Counted from the stretch's first letter, positions 1-8,501 are shown. The stretch: DNA of 40,248 nt from Opitutia bacterium (GCA_009928955.1 SABN01000020.1:1-40248); one strand, 5' to 3'. The notes: a model not told the origin generated them from the letters alone. Numbers and translations: made by a program.

Positions 1-100
1 CGCATTTGTAGCTTGGGCGATGCTAGGCAATGCCGTTGTTGACACGCAGGACTGTAACACGTATTGCGGGATATTGCGAGAAAGAGCTGCGGACTTCGCC

Positions 101-147
101 TATCCGCAGATTTTTTTTATCCGCAGATGTCGCAGATGAGCGCAGAT
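101..147. repeat. short direct repeats, CGCAGAT x4
   Basis: Four copies of CGCAGAT start at 105, 122, 131 and 141. The first two lie in a longer unit TATCCGCAGAT (101-111 and 118-128) separated by a run of T. There is no ORF with coding character here. Similar degenerate tandem heptamers occur between genes in many bacteria; their function is unknown. Spacing is irregular and there are no unique spacers, so it is not a CRISPR. Confidence 0.7.
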
Positions 148-254
148 ATCTTTTCCTGCTGAATTTAGGGGCTGTTCGATAATTACATGGACAGCTATGC
201 CCAAGCATGCTGAAGGTGTGCGACATTGCAAACAAAAAAAGATGAGGTTCCATT

Positions 255-299
255 GCCTCTTTGGCCCCAGTCAGCTGCGCCGACTGGGGCCAAAGAGGC
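255..299. repeat. perfect 18-bp inverted repeat (large hairpin)
   Basis: The arms at 255-272 and 282-299 are perfect reverse complements around a 9-nt loop, with a core GGCCCCAGTC / GACTGGGGCC. No T-run follows the stem directly on the plus strand. On the minus strand a T-run lies about 10 nt beyond it, so a terminator for the minus-strand operon ending at 563 is possible but not classical. It could equally be a mobile palindromic (REP/MITE-like) unit. Confidence 0.75.
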
Positions 300-321
300 C
301 GAGGAACACGAGCTCAACAGG

Positions 322-484
322 CACTGTACCCAGGGCGTCGCTCCGCCTTCGGCGTCGCTTGCCCTGGGCTACGATTACAGCGCCCCTCCAGGGCGCTTGC
401 CGCTTCGCGGCCGGGGATACCGGTGGTGCGCTTGCCCTGGGCTGGTATGTTTCGCGCTTTCAGCGCTTCTGCCGCTTCGCGGCT
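322..484. repeat. intergenic palindromic repeat cluster
   Basis: GCTTGCCCTGGGCT occurs at 357-370 and 430-443, and TGCCGCTTCGCGGC at 398-411 and 470-483. CCCAGGGC (329-336) can pair with GCCCTGGG (361-368), and CGCCC/GGGCG flank CTCCA at 381-395. The region therefore folds into several stems and repeats itself about every 72 nt. Short open frames across it are low-complexity and lack a plausible start. It looks like an imperfect tandem duplication of a REP-like element. The rest of 1-562 shows no gene that I can support. Confidence 0.6.
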
Positions 485-562
485 AGAGACATGCTGGCTG
501 GTGGCAAGGCATTACAACAAAGAGCGTTTGCACCGCAAAGTGTAGACGTGGTGAACGACTCC

Positions 563-2659
563 TTAGATAAAGAGGGTGTTGTTGCTGTTTTTGGCCATAT
601 CGACGAAGCTAGCGACGCCGGCGACTTCATCGATGTCGATGAGTTCATCGCGGGTGATGCCCATGACGCCCATGGCCATTTCGCAGGCGATGAATTTGAC
701 GCCGAGTTCGCGTGCTTGTTTGATCAATTCGGGTAGGGTGGTGACATTTTGTTGGGCCATGACCTGCTTCATCATGACGGTGCCCATGCCGCCCATGTTC
801 ATCTTGGACAGGGTGAGTTTGTTGGCGCCTTTGGGGAGCATCCAGCCGAACATTTGTGACATGAAGGACTTCTTAACGGCCGGTGGCTGTTCTTTGCGTA
901 GGACGCTGAGGCCCCAGAAGGTGAAGAAGATGCCGGTTTTGGCACCGGCGGCGGCCATGCCGCAGGCGATGATGAGGGCGGCCATGGCTTTATCGAGGTC
1001 GTTGCTGAACAGGACGATGGCGGCAGCATGGCCGGCGCTGGCGCCAAGTGGCGCGGTGCTAGTGCAGCTGGCGGTTGCGCTGCCAGCGCAGCTGGCTGGT
1101 GCGGCATTGCCGGCTGGCGTGGCGCCGGCTTTGCGGACGACGGCTTCGAGGTGTTGTGGGGTTTCGTTGAGTGAGACGAGTTCATTGCCGGTGGATTTGA
1201 GCCAGCTTTGGAGGTCAGGGGTGAAAGACAGCGGCGCTAGCAGCGAGACGCTGTCGCCGGGGTTGATCTCGTTCATTTTGGTTTTGAGTTTGACCACGGG
1301 GCCGGGGCAGGCCAGGGCGCGGACATCGAGGACGGCGACAGGTTCGGCGGCGGGGGTCGGTGCTGCCGGGGTTGCCGTGGCAGCTGCGCTTGTCGGTGCT
1401 GACTTGGTTTTGCGTTCGGCAGGCATAAATGGCTCTGGGTTGAAGTGTTTCCAGGTGAGGTAGGCGCCGGAGAGATTGCGGACGGTGAAGCCGTTTTGGC
1501 GCATGATGCGTTCGGCGAGGTAGCCGCGCAGGCCGGACTGGCAGCTGGTGATGTAGGGCTTGTTTTTGTCGAGCTCGCCGAGGCGTTCGCGCAGGGGGGT
1601 GTCGGCGGCGAGGGCGGCGATGCCGTTGGCGAAAGCGTCGGGATCGGGGGCGACGAGGCGGGCGGTGCCGTCGCCGAGGATGAGGCGGTTGGCGGGGTTG
1701 TCGCAGGCGACGATGGCGCGGCCGGCTTTGAGATAATCAAGGAGCTTGAGCGGGGTGTTGTCGCCGGCGATGCGGGGGGAGAGGAGGATGTCGGCGGCGG
1801 CGAGGACATGGGGCAGTTCGTCGGGATGGATGTGGCCGGGGAAGAAGACGCGCTCGGCGAGGCCGAGATCCATCAGCGCGGTCTGGTGTTTAGCGACCTG
1901 GGCGGAGCTGCCGCCAATGATGGCGAAATGGAGGTGTGGATTCTGGCGCAGGGCGGGGGGGATGGCGCGGAACAGAAGGTCGATGCCTTGGTAGACGGCG
2001 AAGGACCCGACGTAGAGGGCGAGGACGGCGTTGGGGGGGAGACCCAGGCGTTCACGGGCTTTCCGGGCCAGGGCGGGATCGGGTTCGACGAGGGAGGAGG
2101 GGATGTCGAAGATGTGGTGGATGGGCTTGCCGGGGGCGATCTGCCGGGCCTGCGCGACGAGGGCGGGGCCGGTGCCGATGACGGCGTCGGCGCGCAGGAT
2201 CGAGAAGCGCTCGACGCGGCGGTAGGCGGCCATGACGAGGTTGCGGAGGAATCCCTTTTTGTAGGAAGCGGGATCGGAGTGCTTTTCGAAGATCATCTTG
2301 GCGCCGTGGCGGCGGGCGAGGATGGCGGCGATGGGGCCGGCATCCTCGATGCCGTGGATGACGTGGTAGCGGCGGCGGCGGGCGAGGGCGGACGCCTTGA
2401 AGAAGAGGGCGAGGTCGAGGAGGGCCTTGGGCAGGGACGGGCCGATGGCCAGGGTTTTCGCGCGGATGAAGTTGGGGGCGCGGTGCAGGGTGACGCCGGG
2501 GAGTGGGTTGTCTTCGCCGACGGGCATGACGAGCAGATCGACGTCGTAGCCGAGTTCGGCGAGGGCCTGGGCGTTGAAGCGGACGCGCAGGGGGGATCCG
2601 CGCCACTGGAAGAACGGCTGCGGGGAGATCAGCAGGACGCGCGGCATTTCCGGGATCAT
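563..2659 (-). CDS. GT4-like glycosyltransferase fused to rhodanese C-half, TusA and DsrE domains
   Basis: The 698-aa frame is unbroken. Residues 1 to about 360 are a GT-B glycosyltransferase of the GT4 type: an N-terminal Rossmann half, then YVGSFAVYQGIDLL, the IGGSS strand and the donor-side stretch SPRIAGDNTPLKLLDYLKAG. Around residues 356-364 (LRERLGEL) the sequence changes abruptly to the second half of a rhodanese. Its active-site loop is CQSGLRGY (Cys373), followed by RNLSGAYLTW. A TusA domain follows with the CPGP motif (Cys451), then an Ala/Ser-rich linker and a DsrE/DsrF-like domain from about 544 to the end. The rhodanese-TusA-DsrE order is known as the C-terminus of CoA-disulfide-reductase-like flavoproteins; here the flavoprotein and the first rhodanese half are absent. 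The start overlaps the upstream stop (ATGA) and has AGGAG 11 nt upstream. It may be a genuine deletion fusion or an assembly join; the product of the sulfur half may be non-functional. Confidence 0.8.
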   Translation of the reverse strand: MIPEMPRVLLISPQPFFQWRGSPLRVRFNAQALAELGYDVDLLVMPVGEDNPLPGVTLHRAPNFIRAKTLAIGPSLPKALLDLALFFKASALARRRRYHVIHGIEDAGPIAAILARRHGAKMIFEKHSDPASYKKGFLRNLVMAAYRRVERFSILRADAVIGTGPALVAQARQIAPGKPIHHIFDIPSSLVEPDPALARKARERLGLPPNAVLALYVGSFAVYQGIDLLFRAIPPALRQNPHLHFAIIGGSSAQVAKHQTALMDLGLAERVFFPGHIHPDELPHVLAAADILLSPRIAGDNTPLKLLDYLKAGRAIVACDNPANRLILGDGTARLVAPDPDAFANGIAALAADTPLRERLGELDKNKPYITSCQSGLRGYLAERIMRQNGFTVRNLSGAYLTWKHFNPEPFMPAERKTKSAPTSAAATATPAAPTPAAEPVAVLDVRALACPGPVVKLKTKMNEINPGDSVSLLAPLSFTPDLQSWLKSTGNELVSLNETPQHLEAVVRKAGATPAGNAAPASCAGSATASCTSTAPLGASAGHAAAIVLFSNDLDKAMAALIIACGMAAAGAKTGIFFTFWGLSVLRKEQPPAVKKSFMSQMFGWMLPKGANKLTLSKMNMGGMGTVMMKQVMAQQNVTTLPELIKQARELGVKFIACEMAMGVMGITRDELIDIDEVAGVASFVDMAKNSNNTLFI

Positions 2660-3459
2660 GGCTTCTGTTTCTCCTGCGCGTTGCGGCGGAGGCGGCGCAG
2701 GACATCCAGCGGCCCGCCGCGGCGGCCGCCGAATTCGATGGGCGTCGCGCCGGAGGTCAGCGCGGCTTTGAGCGGGGCGACGAGGCGGGAGGCGTCGGCC
2801 GGCGCGGGGAGGGGAAAAGAGCAATGATACGAGCCGGCGCGATCTTCTTCTCCGGCGAAGGGGAGCGGATCGGAGCCGGCGAGAAGGGCGCGGCCCTGCT
2901 TCCGGGCCTTGGCGTAAAGAAGGGGGGCGGGGCAGCCGATGGGCCGCAGGGAGGTGTCGACGAGGACGAGCTGCGAGGGCGGGAATTCCGAAACCAGCGT
3001 GCGCACGAGCTGGCCGCGCGCGAACAGCCACTTGCCGGGCGCCCAGTCCAGCGCGGGCAGTCCCCCGTGGTCGAGGATGGCGCGGACGATGTCGCGGGCG
3101 GGGAGGCCATCGGCGATGGGGTCGTCGCTGAAGAGGGAGCAGACTTCGATGCGTTCGGCGGAGACGATCTGGCGGCCGGCGAGGATCCAGAGGTCGCGGT
3201 GGTCGGGCAGGTGGCGGATCTTGACGCCGCCGGCGGGGTCCCATGCGGCGATCCGCCAGCGGTCGCCGGGGAGGCGGATCTCATCTTGGGAGAGGGCTTG
3301 GAAGAAGGAGCAGTCGGCGCGCTCGGCGAGGCAGAGGACGCGCAGATCGGTCGGGGCGACGCGGGGCATGTGGTCGAGGGCGGCGAGGAGGAGCCGCGGG
3401 ACATCGTGGAAGGGATAGAGGTGGGCGTGGGCGTCCAGATGGATGCGGACGGGCTTCAT
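2656..3459 (-). CDS. putative metal-dependent hydrolase-like protein (PHP/amidohydrolase style), function unknown
   Basis: This is a 267-aa soluble protein without a signal peptide. The N-terminus HLDAHAHLYP places D-x-H-x-H on a first strand, as in TIM-barrel or PHP-type metal hydrolases. Near the C-terminus AGSDPLPFAGEEDRAGSY resembles the GSD strand of the same superfamily. The middle (LVLVDTSLRPIGCPAP, LLYAKARKQGRALLAG) looks like alternating strands and helices. I do not recognise a characterised family. Both ends overlap the neighbours by ATGA, so it is translated with the DUF4340 protein upstream and the glycosyltransferase downstream. Catalysis is inferred from the motif pattern only. 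Confidence 0.8.
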   Translation of the reverse strand: MKPVRIHLDAHAHLYPFHDVPRLLLAALDHMPRVAPTDLRVLCLAERADCSFFQALSQDEIRLPGDRWRIAAWDPAGGVKIRHLPDHRDLWILAGRQIVSAERIEVCSLFSDDPIADGLPARDIVRAILDHGGLPALDWAPGKWLFARGQLVRTLVSEFPPSQLVLVDTSLRPIGCPAPLLYAKARKQGRALLAGSDPLPFAGEEDRAGSYHCSFPLPAPADASRLVAPLKAALTSGATPIEFGGRRGGPLDVLRRLRRNAQEKQKP

Positions 3460-5204
3460 GGCGACTCCTGGCCGGACGGGGGCAGCAGGGCCGCGACGGT
3501 CCGGGGCGGGAGGGTGAACACGAGGCCGCGTCCGCGCACGGTGGCGCGGCGCGGACCGCCGGCGGAGGTTTCGGAGCCGACGAGCAGCGTGGTGGACAGC
3601 CCGCTTTGGCCGCGCAGGCGGATCGCCAGCGTCAGATGCGGTTCGGAAAAACCGGCCTCGGCTCCGCCGCCGCTTCCATCGGCCAGCAGGGTTTCGGCGC
3701 GCAAGGGCGCAAGCGCCTCCAGCAGGCGGTCGATCCACGGGGAGGCGGGAGACCAATGGCCGGTGGCGGGGTCGCGCTCGATCCGGAGGGTTTTCGCGGC
3801 GGTGGCGATCTGGACGGCGGCGATGTCGTCCGCGGGGATGGAGAGGATGTCGCGCGAGCGATATGGAAGGGGGTCCAGCGGAAAATTCAACAAGGTGGAT
3901 GGAGTGGCGATGGCGGGGGAAGAATCCCCGTCGATGGCGATGCGCGCGCTGCCAGAGTCGTGAAGATGGGGACCGAGATGGAAAACGACGGGCGCGCCCG
4001 CGGAGCCGAGGAGATCGATGCGGATGGTGCGGGCCAGCGGCGGCGGCGGGTTGGTCGGCGGCTGGTTATCAAAGGCGGAAAGGCGCACGTCGGCCCAGGA
4101 GCGGAGCAGGGATTGGATGGCTTCGGCGTCGGCCGGCGCGCGGATGGGGACGTCCAGTTGCCAGTGGCCGTCGTCGTCGCGGAAAAACGCGAGGACGGAT
4201 TCGGCCTCTTCGACGCGGACGCTCCGGATGGCGTCGGGATCGATGCCGGGGAGACGGCGGTCCCGGAGGTCGTCGGGGCGGACGAGCAGCGCTTGGCGGA
4301 CCGCCAGCGGGACCGCATAGATGGAGTTCTCGGCTTGGAGGCGGGCGTAGACCAAGGTGGGATCGTTGGGCAGCGGATCGCCGAGAGAGAGCATCTGGGA
4401 GCCGTCGCCGGAATCGGTGTTGAGCACGGCGGTGACGGCGCTCTGGCTGTCGAGCCCGTAGGGCGCCAAGTCGCTGACGGCATCCTGGATGAACTGCGCC
4501 ACGGAACAGGATAGCAAGGTTTCCACAAGGGCGGCGACGGTGGCGGGATCGACGCGGGCGGTGAAGGGCTGGAAGATGCGCCAGGCTCCTCCGGCGGCGC
4601 GGGCGAGCTGGATGTAGCCGGCGGGGCTGCGGATGTCGAGGCGTTCGATCGCCGCAGGGGCGCCGGCGAGCAGGGACCGGTCGCGCAGCGCATCGGCGCC
4701 GGCCGGAAGCAGATCGAGCAGGGAGATGTTGATGCGGGCCAAGCCGGCGTGGTCGGATTGGCGGACATAGATGCCGTCGCCGAGGGGAGTGCGGCGGCCG
4801 ATGAGGATCCGGTTGGTGACGGATCCCGCGATGATGGAGATGCTGGCCCGGGGCTCATCGAGACCATAGGGGGCGTAGGCGTCGTCTGTGCGCCGGGGCG
4901 GCAGGATGATGTCGCCGCGGGGCAATTCCTGCAGGGCGCCGAGCAACCGCTCGATGGCGACGGGGTCGGCGCGCGCGGCGAGGGGTCGCACGAGATGCCA
5001 TTGGCGGCCCTTGAGGCGGCACTCGATGGAGAGGTCGCCCGACTCGATGAGGAGGCGGTCGATGCGCGCGGGGTCGAAGCGGAAGGCGCGGCGCGCCTGC
5101 TCCAGGCGGGCCCGCGCGGTGTCGTCGTCCTGGTCCCAGAACAGGATCAGCAGGCCGAGGAAGGCGGCGACGAGGGCGAGGATGCCGGAGAGGCGGAAAT
5201 GCAT
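3456..5204 (-). CDS. DUF4340-domain membrane-anchored protein
   Basis: The protein has 582 aa with one N-terminal membrane anchor (about residues 5-22, LSGILALVAAFLGLLILFW); the rest is predicted to be outside the cytoplasmic membrane. Repeated units of the type W.L..P....AD...I..LL (near residues 68-85, 210-230 and 350-370) followed by YGLD and I.IG segments are typical of DUF4340 proteins, which carry several such modules. They are regularly encoded beside GldG-like and ABC-2 permease genes, as here, and probably form the extracytoplasmic part of that transporter. A strong Shine-Dalgarno (GGAGGAGG) precedes ATG 5204, only 1 nt after the stop of the GldG-like gene. The substrate is unknown. 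Confidence 0.88.
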   Translation of the reverse strand: MHFRLSGILALVAAFLGLLILFWDQDDDTARARLEQARRAFRFDPARIDRLLIESGDLSIECRLKGRQWHLVRPLAARADPVAIERLLGALQELPRGDIILPPRRTDDAYAPYGLDEPRASISIIAGSVTNRILIGRRTPLGDGIYVRQSDHAGLARINISLLDLLPAGADALRDRSLLAGAPAAIERLDIRSPAGYIQLARAAGGAWRIFQPFTARVDPATVAALVETLLSCSVAQFIQDAVSDLAPYGLDSQSAVTAVLNTDSGDGSQMLSLGDPLPNDPTLVYARLQAENSIYAVPLAVRQALLVRPDDLRDRRLPGIDPDAIRSVRVEEAESVLAFFRDDDGHWQLDVPIRAPADAEAIQSLLRSWADVRLSAFDNQPPTNPPPPLARTIRIDLLGSAGAPVVFHLGPHLHDSGSARIAIDGDSSPAIATPSTLLNFPLDPLPYRSRDILSIPADDIAAVQIATAAKTLRIERDPATGHWSPASPWIDRLLEALAPLRAETLLADGSGGGAEAGFSEPHLTLAIRLRGQSGLSTTLLVGSETSAGGPRRATVRGRGLVFTLPPRTVAALLPPSGQESP

Positions 5205-5205
5205 G

Positions 5206-6666
5206 CTAGTGCCTCCTCCGCCAGATGACGCCGAAGCCCAGAACGGCCACGAGTCCCGGCAGGAAGATGCCCACGGCCCAGAACAGGTGGCTGAGCTGCC
5301 GGGCATCCATGACCAAGCGGAGACCCTCGAAGGTCTTGGGCGAGATGGAAAGGAGTTCTTCGCGGTCGAGAAGCCAGTTGGCGGAATTCAGGAACAAGTC
5401 CGCATTGGCGCCCATGAGTCCGCCGTTGGAGGCGAAGTCGGAATCGCCGATGACGACCAGGCGCGTGGGGCGGATCTGCACATGGACGCCGGGAACGGGG
5501 CCGCGCTCGATGGCCACGGCGACGGGAACGGGGCCGGGGATGTCCACCTGCAGGTCGTACTGCGCCGAGACGTCATCGGGATCGAATTCGGCCCAGCCCT
5601 GCGGCGAGCAGGTGGCCAGCGCGGAGACGACGGGCTTGTCGCCGCCCGCGGTGAACGGGCGGGGACGGATGGAGCGGGGCAGGAACAGGACGCTGGCGAG
5701 GTTCTGGAGCGGGTCGGTGATGGGATGGGAGGGATAGGCGGTGATGTAGAGTTCGCGTCCGCTGAGGGTCCGGGTTTCATCCACGACGATGTCGTCGCCG
5801 AGCAGGACGCCCCATTCCAGCAACAACGGCTCCAGGCCGGACTTCGCGCGGGCGTCGAGGAGGAGGAGCAGGCGGCCCTTCCGGTCGAGATAGTCCCGGA
5901 TGAGGGCGACTTCGAAGGGGGCGAACGTCTGGACGGGACCCGCGACGATCATCAACGCGCAGCGGTTCGGCACGGACTTGGTCTCGCCGAGGTTGAGCAG
6001 CTCGACGTCCAGGTTTTCGTCGCGCAGGCGCGCCGCGATGCGGGAATAGCCGGCGCGCCGGTCGAAATCGCCGGGCGAGCGCTCCCCGTGGCCCTGGATG
6101 AAATGGACGACGGGGCGGGTGGCCTGCGTGAGCGCGTAGATGGCGCTGCTGAACCGCTGCTCGCCGCGGAATACCCGCCTGGTTTTTTCGTCCGCGCCGC
6201 CGGCGGGATGGCCATGCTCGATGAGATCCGCGGCGGCCACGGCCTGATGGCGGCCGCCGATGTCGAAGACCACGCATTCGGATCCTCCCAGGCGGTATTG
6301 GCGGGCCAGCTGTTCGGTGCGCGCCAGGTCGCGGTCCGGATCGGCGAATTCGACGGACACGTTGGGAGAGTTCGCGGCGTATTCCTGCAGCAGCGCGGTC
6401 ACGCTGCGATAGGCTTCGTGCGAGGGCCGCAGGAGGACGACGATGCGGATGTCGTCGGCGACGGATCTCAGCAGGAGCCGGCTCTTCTCGGAGAGCTGCG
6501 CGAACAGCTCGCGGCTCCAATGGATGCGCGCGTAGTGGCGCATGGACAGGTAGTTGATCATCGCGAAGATGGTGCCGGCCAGCAGGACGACGACCGCCAG
6601 ATTGGCGCGCAGGACGGTGCGCCGGATGCGGCAGGAGGCGGGGGAGAAGGGGGGGCGCGGTTCCAT
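5206..6666 (-). CDS. GldG-like ABC-transporter auxiliary protein
   Basis: This 486-aa protein has a cytoplasmic N-terminus, one membrane segment (about 22-42, LAVVVLLAGTIFAMINYLSM), a large extracytoplasmic domain and a C-terminal membrane segment (about 460-480) ending in WRRRH. The motifs HFIQGHGERSPGD, LLLLLDARAKSGLEPLLLEWGV and VIGDSDFASN mark the GldG / ABC-2 auxiliary domain (IFT52/GATase-like fold). In Bacteroidetes, GldA-GldF-GldG is needed for gliding, but the same trio is widespread in non-gliding bacteria with unknown cargo. It lies 5 nt after the permease stop and 1 nt before the DUF4340 start. Adjacent ATPase and permease genes support one complex. Confidence 0.9.
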   Translation of the reverse strand: MEPRPPFSPASCRIRRTVLRANLAVVVLLAGTIFAMINYLSMRHYARIHWSRELFAQLSEKSRLLLRSVADDIRIVVLLRPSHEAYRSVTALLQEYAANSPNVSVEFADPDRDLARTEQLARQYRLGGSECVVFDIGGRHQAVAAADLIEHGHPAGGADEKTRRVFRGEQRFSSAIYALTQATRPVVHFIQGHGERSPGDFDRRAGYSRIAARLRDENLDVELLNLGETKSVPNRCALMIVAGPVQTFAPFEVALIRDYLDRKGRLLLLLDARAKSGLEPLLLEWGVLLGDDIVVDETRTLSGRELYITAYPSHPITDPLQNLASVLFLPRSIRPRPFTAGGDKPVVSALATCSPQGWAEFDPDDVSAQYDLQVDIPGPVPVAVAIERGPVPGVHVQIRPTRLVVIGDSDFASNGGLMGANADLFLNSANWLLDREELLSISPKTFEGLRLVMDARQLSHLFWAVGIFLPGLVAVLGFGVIWRRRH

Positions 6667-6671
6667 GTCGG

Positions 6672-7418
6672 TCAGCGCAGGCGGCGCGCCTCCAGGATGC
6701 GGACGGAGAGGAACAGCAGCAGCACGGTGGCGCTGACGTACCAGACGATGGCCCGCGTGTCGATCACGCCGGCGGCGAAATCCAGCATGTGGACCGGCGC
6801 CGAAAAGAAGCGCGAGATCTGGCGGATCTTTTCGGCGTGGGCATGGAACGGCAGCAGGCCGCCCGACAGCAGGACGCCCAGCGCCCCCAGGCAGGACATG
6901 GCCGCGACGATCTGGTGGCGGGTCAGCAACGAGCACAGCAGGCCCACCGAGAGGAAGAAGGCGCCCACGAGCGCCGTGCCGAGGTAGCCGGCCGCCACGG
7001 GGCCCCAATCGATCGGCGGCAATTGCGCGCCGCAGCGCTTCAGGATCGCCGCGTAGGCGAGCGTGGGGATCCACAACAGCAGGAACGCGGAATAGGCGCC
7101 GGCGAACTTGGCCAGCACCACGTCGGTTTCGGTCACCGGCGAGGCCAGCAGCGTCTCCAGCGTGCCCATGCGGCGTTCTTCCGCGAACAGCCGCATGGTC
7201 AGCAGCGGCGTCACGATCAGCATGTCCAGCCAGAACCAGGGCGAGCCGAACAGGGTCCCCGCCATGTCGCCGTCCGTGGTCCCCCGGGCCAGTCCGGCGG
7301 CCAGCATCCAGAAGCTGAAGCCGGTGATGAGCAGGAAGAAGACGCCGACGACATAGGCGATGGAGGTCCGGAAAAAGGAATCCATCTCCCGCCGCCACAG
7401 ATGGAGGAAAACGGTCAT
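6672..7418 (-). CDS. ABC-2 type permease (GldF-like)
   Basis: The 248-aa integral membrane protein has about six membrane helices: a first near residues 18-40 (SIAYVVGVFFLLITGFSFWML), then others around 60-80, 105-130, 140-165, 172-192 and 220-240. Between helices two and three lies RLFAEERRMGTLETLLASPVTETDVVLAK, the hallmark cytoplasmic loop of ABC-2 permeases that contacts the ATPase. Length and topology match GldF. Its start overlaps the ATPase stop (ATGA), implying translational coupling. It should dimerise and work with the ATPase 7415-8389 and the GldG-like protein. Confidence 0.92.
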   Translation of the reverse strand: MTVFLHLWRREMDSFFRTSIAYVVGVFFLLITGFSFWMLAAGLARGTTDGDMAGTLFGSPWFWLDMLIVTPLLTMRLFAEERRMGTLETLLASPVTETDVVLAKFAGAYSAFLLLWIPTLAYAAILKRCGAQLPPIDWGPVAAGYLGTALVGAFFLSVGLLCSLLTRHQIVAAMSCLGALGVLLSGGLLPFHAHAEKIRQISRFFSAPVHMLDFAAGVIDTRAIVWYVSATVLLLFLSVRILEARRLR

Positions 7419-8389
7419 CCGGCTTTCCGCTTCCGGGGGTTCTGCACCAGCGCGGGCCGGCTGGTCAGGCGCAGGAACATTTCTTCGAAGCCCTTGGCGT
7501 CGCGCCGCAGCTCGCGCAGGGGCCACTGCCGGGTTTTCGCCAGTTCGGCCAATGGCGAGCGCAAGTCGGCCTCGCCCGTCCGGATGGAAACCGACATCCA
7601 TCCATCCGGCAGGGGATCGAAGCGGACATCTTGGGCGTCGGGCAGGCTTTCGACGGCCTCGGCCAGCAGATCGGGTGGCGCGAGCAGTTCCGCGTACAGG
7701 CGGGCCGCGGCCCGGACCAGGCGGGCGGGAGAATCCGAAGCGGCGAGGCGGCCCGCGTTCAGGATCAGGGCGCGGTGGCACAGGTGCTCCGCCTCCGCCA
7801 GCACGTGCGTCGAAAACAGGACGGCCCGGCCGTCGCCCGCGCCGCGCAGCAGTTCCCGCGCGGCGTGCACCTGCGCGGGATCCAGGCCGGCCAGCGGTTC
7901 GTCGAGCAGCAGGACTTCCGGTTCGTGCAGGAGGCAGTCGGCCAGGCCCGTGCGCTGGCGGAAGCCGCGCGACAAGTTTCCGATGATGCGCGTGGAAGTG
8001 TCGCCCAGCCCGCACTGCTCGACCACTTCGCGCAGCCGCGCCGCGAGCCGGGCGCCGCGCAATCCCTTGAGGTGGCCGCGGTAGGCGAGATATTCTTCCA
8101 CCCGCATCTCCGGATAGAGCGGAACGGTTTCAGGCAGATAGCCGATGCGGCGGCGGACTTCCAGCGAATGGGTCGTCACATCGAAGCCCGCCACTTGCAC
8201 GCGGCCCGAGGTGGGCGCCAGAACGCCCGCCAAAATGCACAACGTGGTGGTTTTGCCGGACCCGTTGGGCCCCAGGAAGCCCGCGATTTCCCCCCGGCGG
8301 ATCTGGAACGAGATGCCGCCCAGCGCTTCGCACCGGGGGAAGCGCCGGGTTAGATTCTCCACTTCGACTAAGGTTTCCGGGTCGGCCAT
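7415..8389 (-). CDS. ABC transporter ATP-binding protein (GldA/DrrA type)
   Basis: The 324-aa protein has a complete nucleotide-binding domain: Walker A GPNGSGKTT (40-48), Q-loop region YLPETVPLYPEM (84-95), a degenerate signature NLSRGFRQR (138-146, SR in place of SG), Walker B VLLLDEP (159-165), D-loop LAGLDP and H-loop FSTH. The C-terminal 100 residues form an accessory domain as in DrrA-like exporters. ATG 8389 was chosen because homology begins just after it (LVEVENLTRRF); an upstream TTG at 8437 would add 16 residues with no homology. The Shine-Dalgarno is weak. It heads the minus-strand operon and is divergent from the TolC gene at 8502. Confidence 0.93.
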   Translation of the reverse strand: MADPETLVEVENLTRRFPRCEALGGISFQIRRGEIAGFLGPNGSGKTTTLCILAGVLAPTSGRVQVAGFDVTTHSLEVRRRIGYLPETVPLYPEMRVEEYLAYRGHLKGLRGARLAARLREVVEQCGLGDTSTRIIGNLSRGFRQRTGLADCLLHEPEVLLLDEPLAGLDPAQVHAARELLRGAGDGRAVLFSTHVLAEAEHLCHRALILNAGRLAASDSPARLVRAAARLYAELLAPPDLLAEAVESLPDAQDVRFDPLPDGWMSVSIRTGEADLRSPLAELAKTRQWPLRELRRDAKGFEEMFLRLTSRPALVQNPRKRKAG

Positions 8390-8477
8390 GGTTGCAATTC
8401 CGGGGCCCACTCTACCCTCGGGCCTCCGCTGAATCAATCTCTAAGGCCCGTTTCCGGGCGCCTCCCTCGGAAAAGAT

Positions 8478-8496
8478 TTTTCCCCGGCGGGGAAAA
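8478..8496. repeat. TTTTCC/GGAAAA palindrome in divergent intergenic region
   Basis: TTTTCCCC and GGGGAAAA are perfect 8-bp arms around GGC, ending 5 nt before the ATG of the TolC-like gene. A second small stem (GCCCG/CGGGC, 8446-8459) lies on the ATPase side. The palindrome resembles those at 13837-13878 and 14045-14058. It could be an operator shared by the two divergent operons or a short repeat; it would also shadow the ribosome-binding site of the TolC gene. Confidence 0.55.
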
Positions 8497-8501
8497 CCGC
8501 T

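Noticed and set aside
255-299. Classical terminator
   Set aside because: The stem is strong but no T-run follows it directly on either strand; kept as an inverted repeat.
101-484. Possible CRISPR array
   Set aside because: Repeats are short and of different kinds, spacing is irregular, there are no equal-length unique spacers and no cas genes.
197-736. Plus-strand frame of about 180 codons at the left end
   Set aside because: It runs through palindromic repeats into the antisense of the DsrE domain; the product has no family character.
1445-2827. Plus-strand open frame rich in Gly/Glu/Asp
   Set aside because: It is antisense to the glycosyltransferase, whose motifs and ribosome-binding site support the minus strand.
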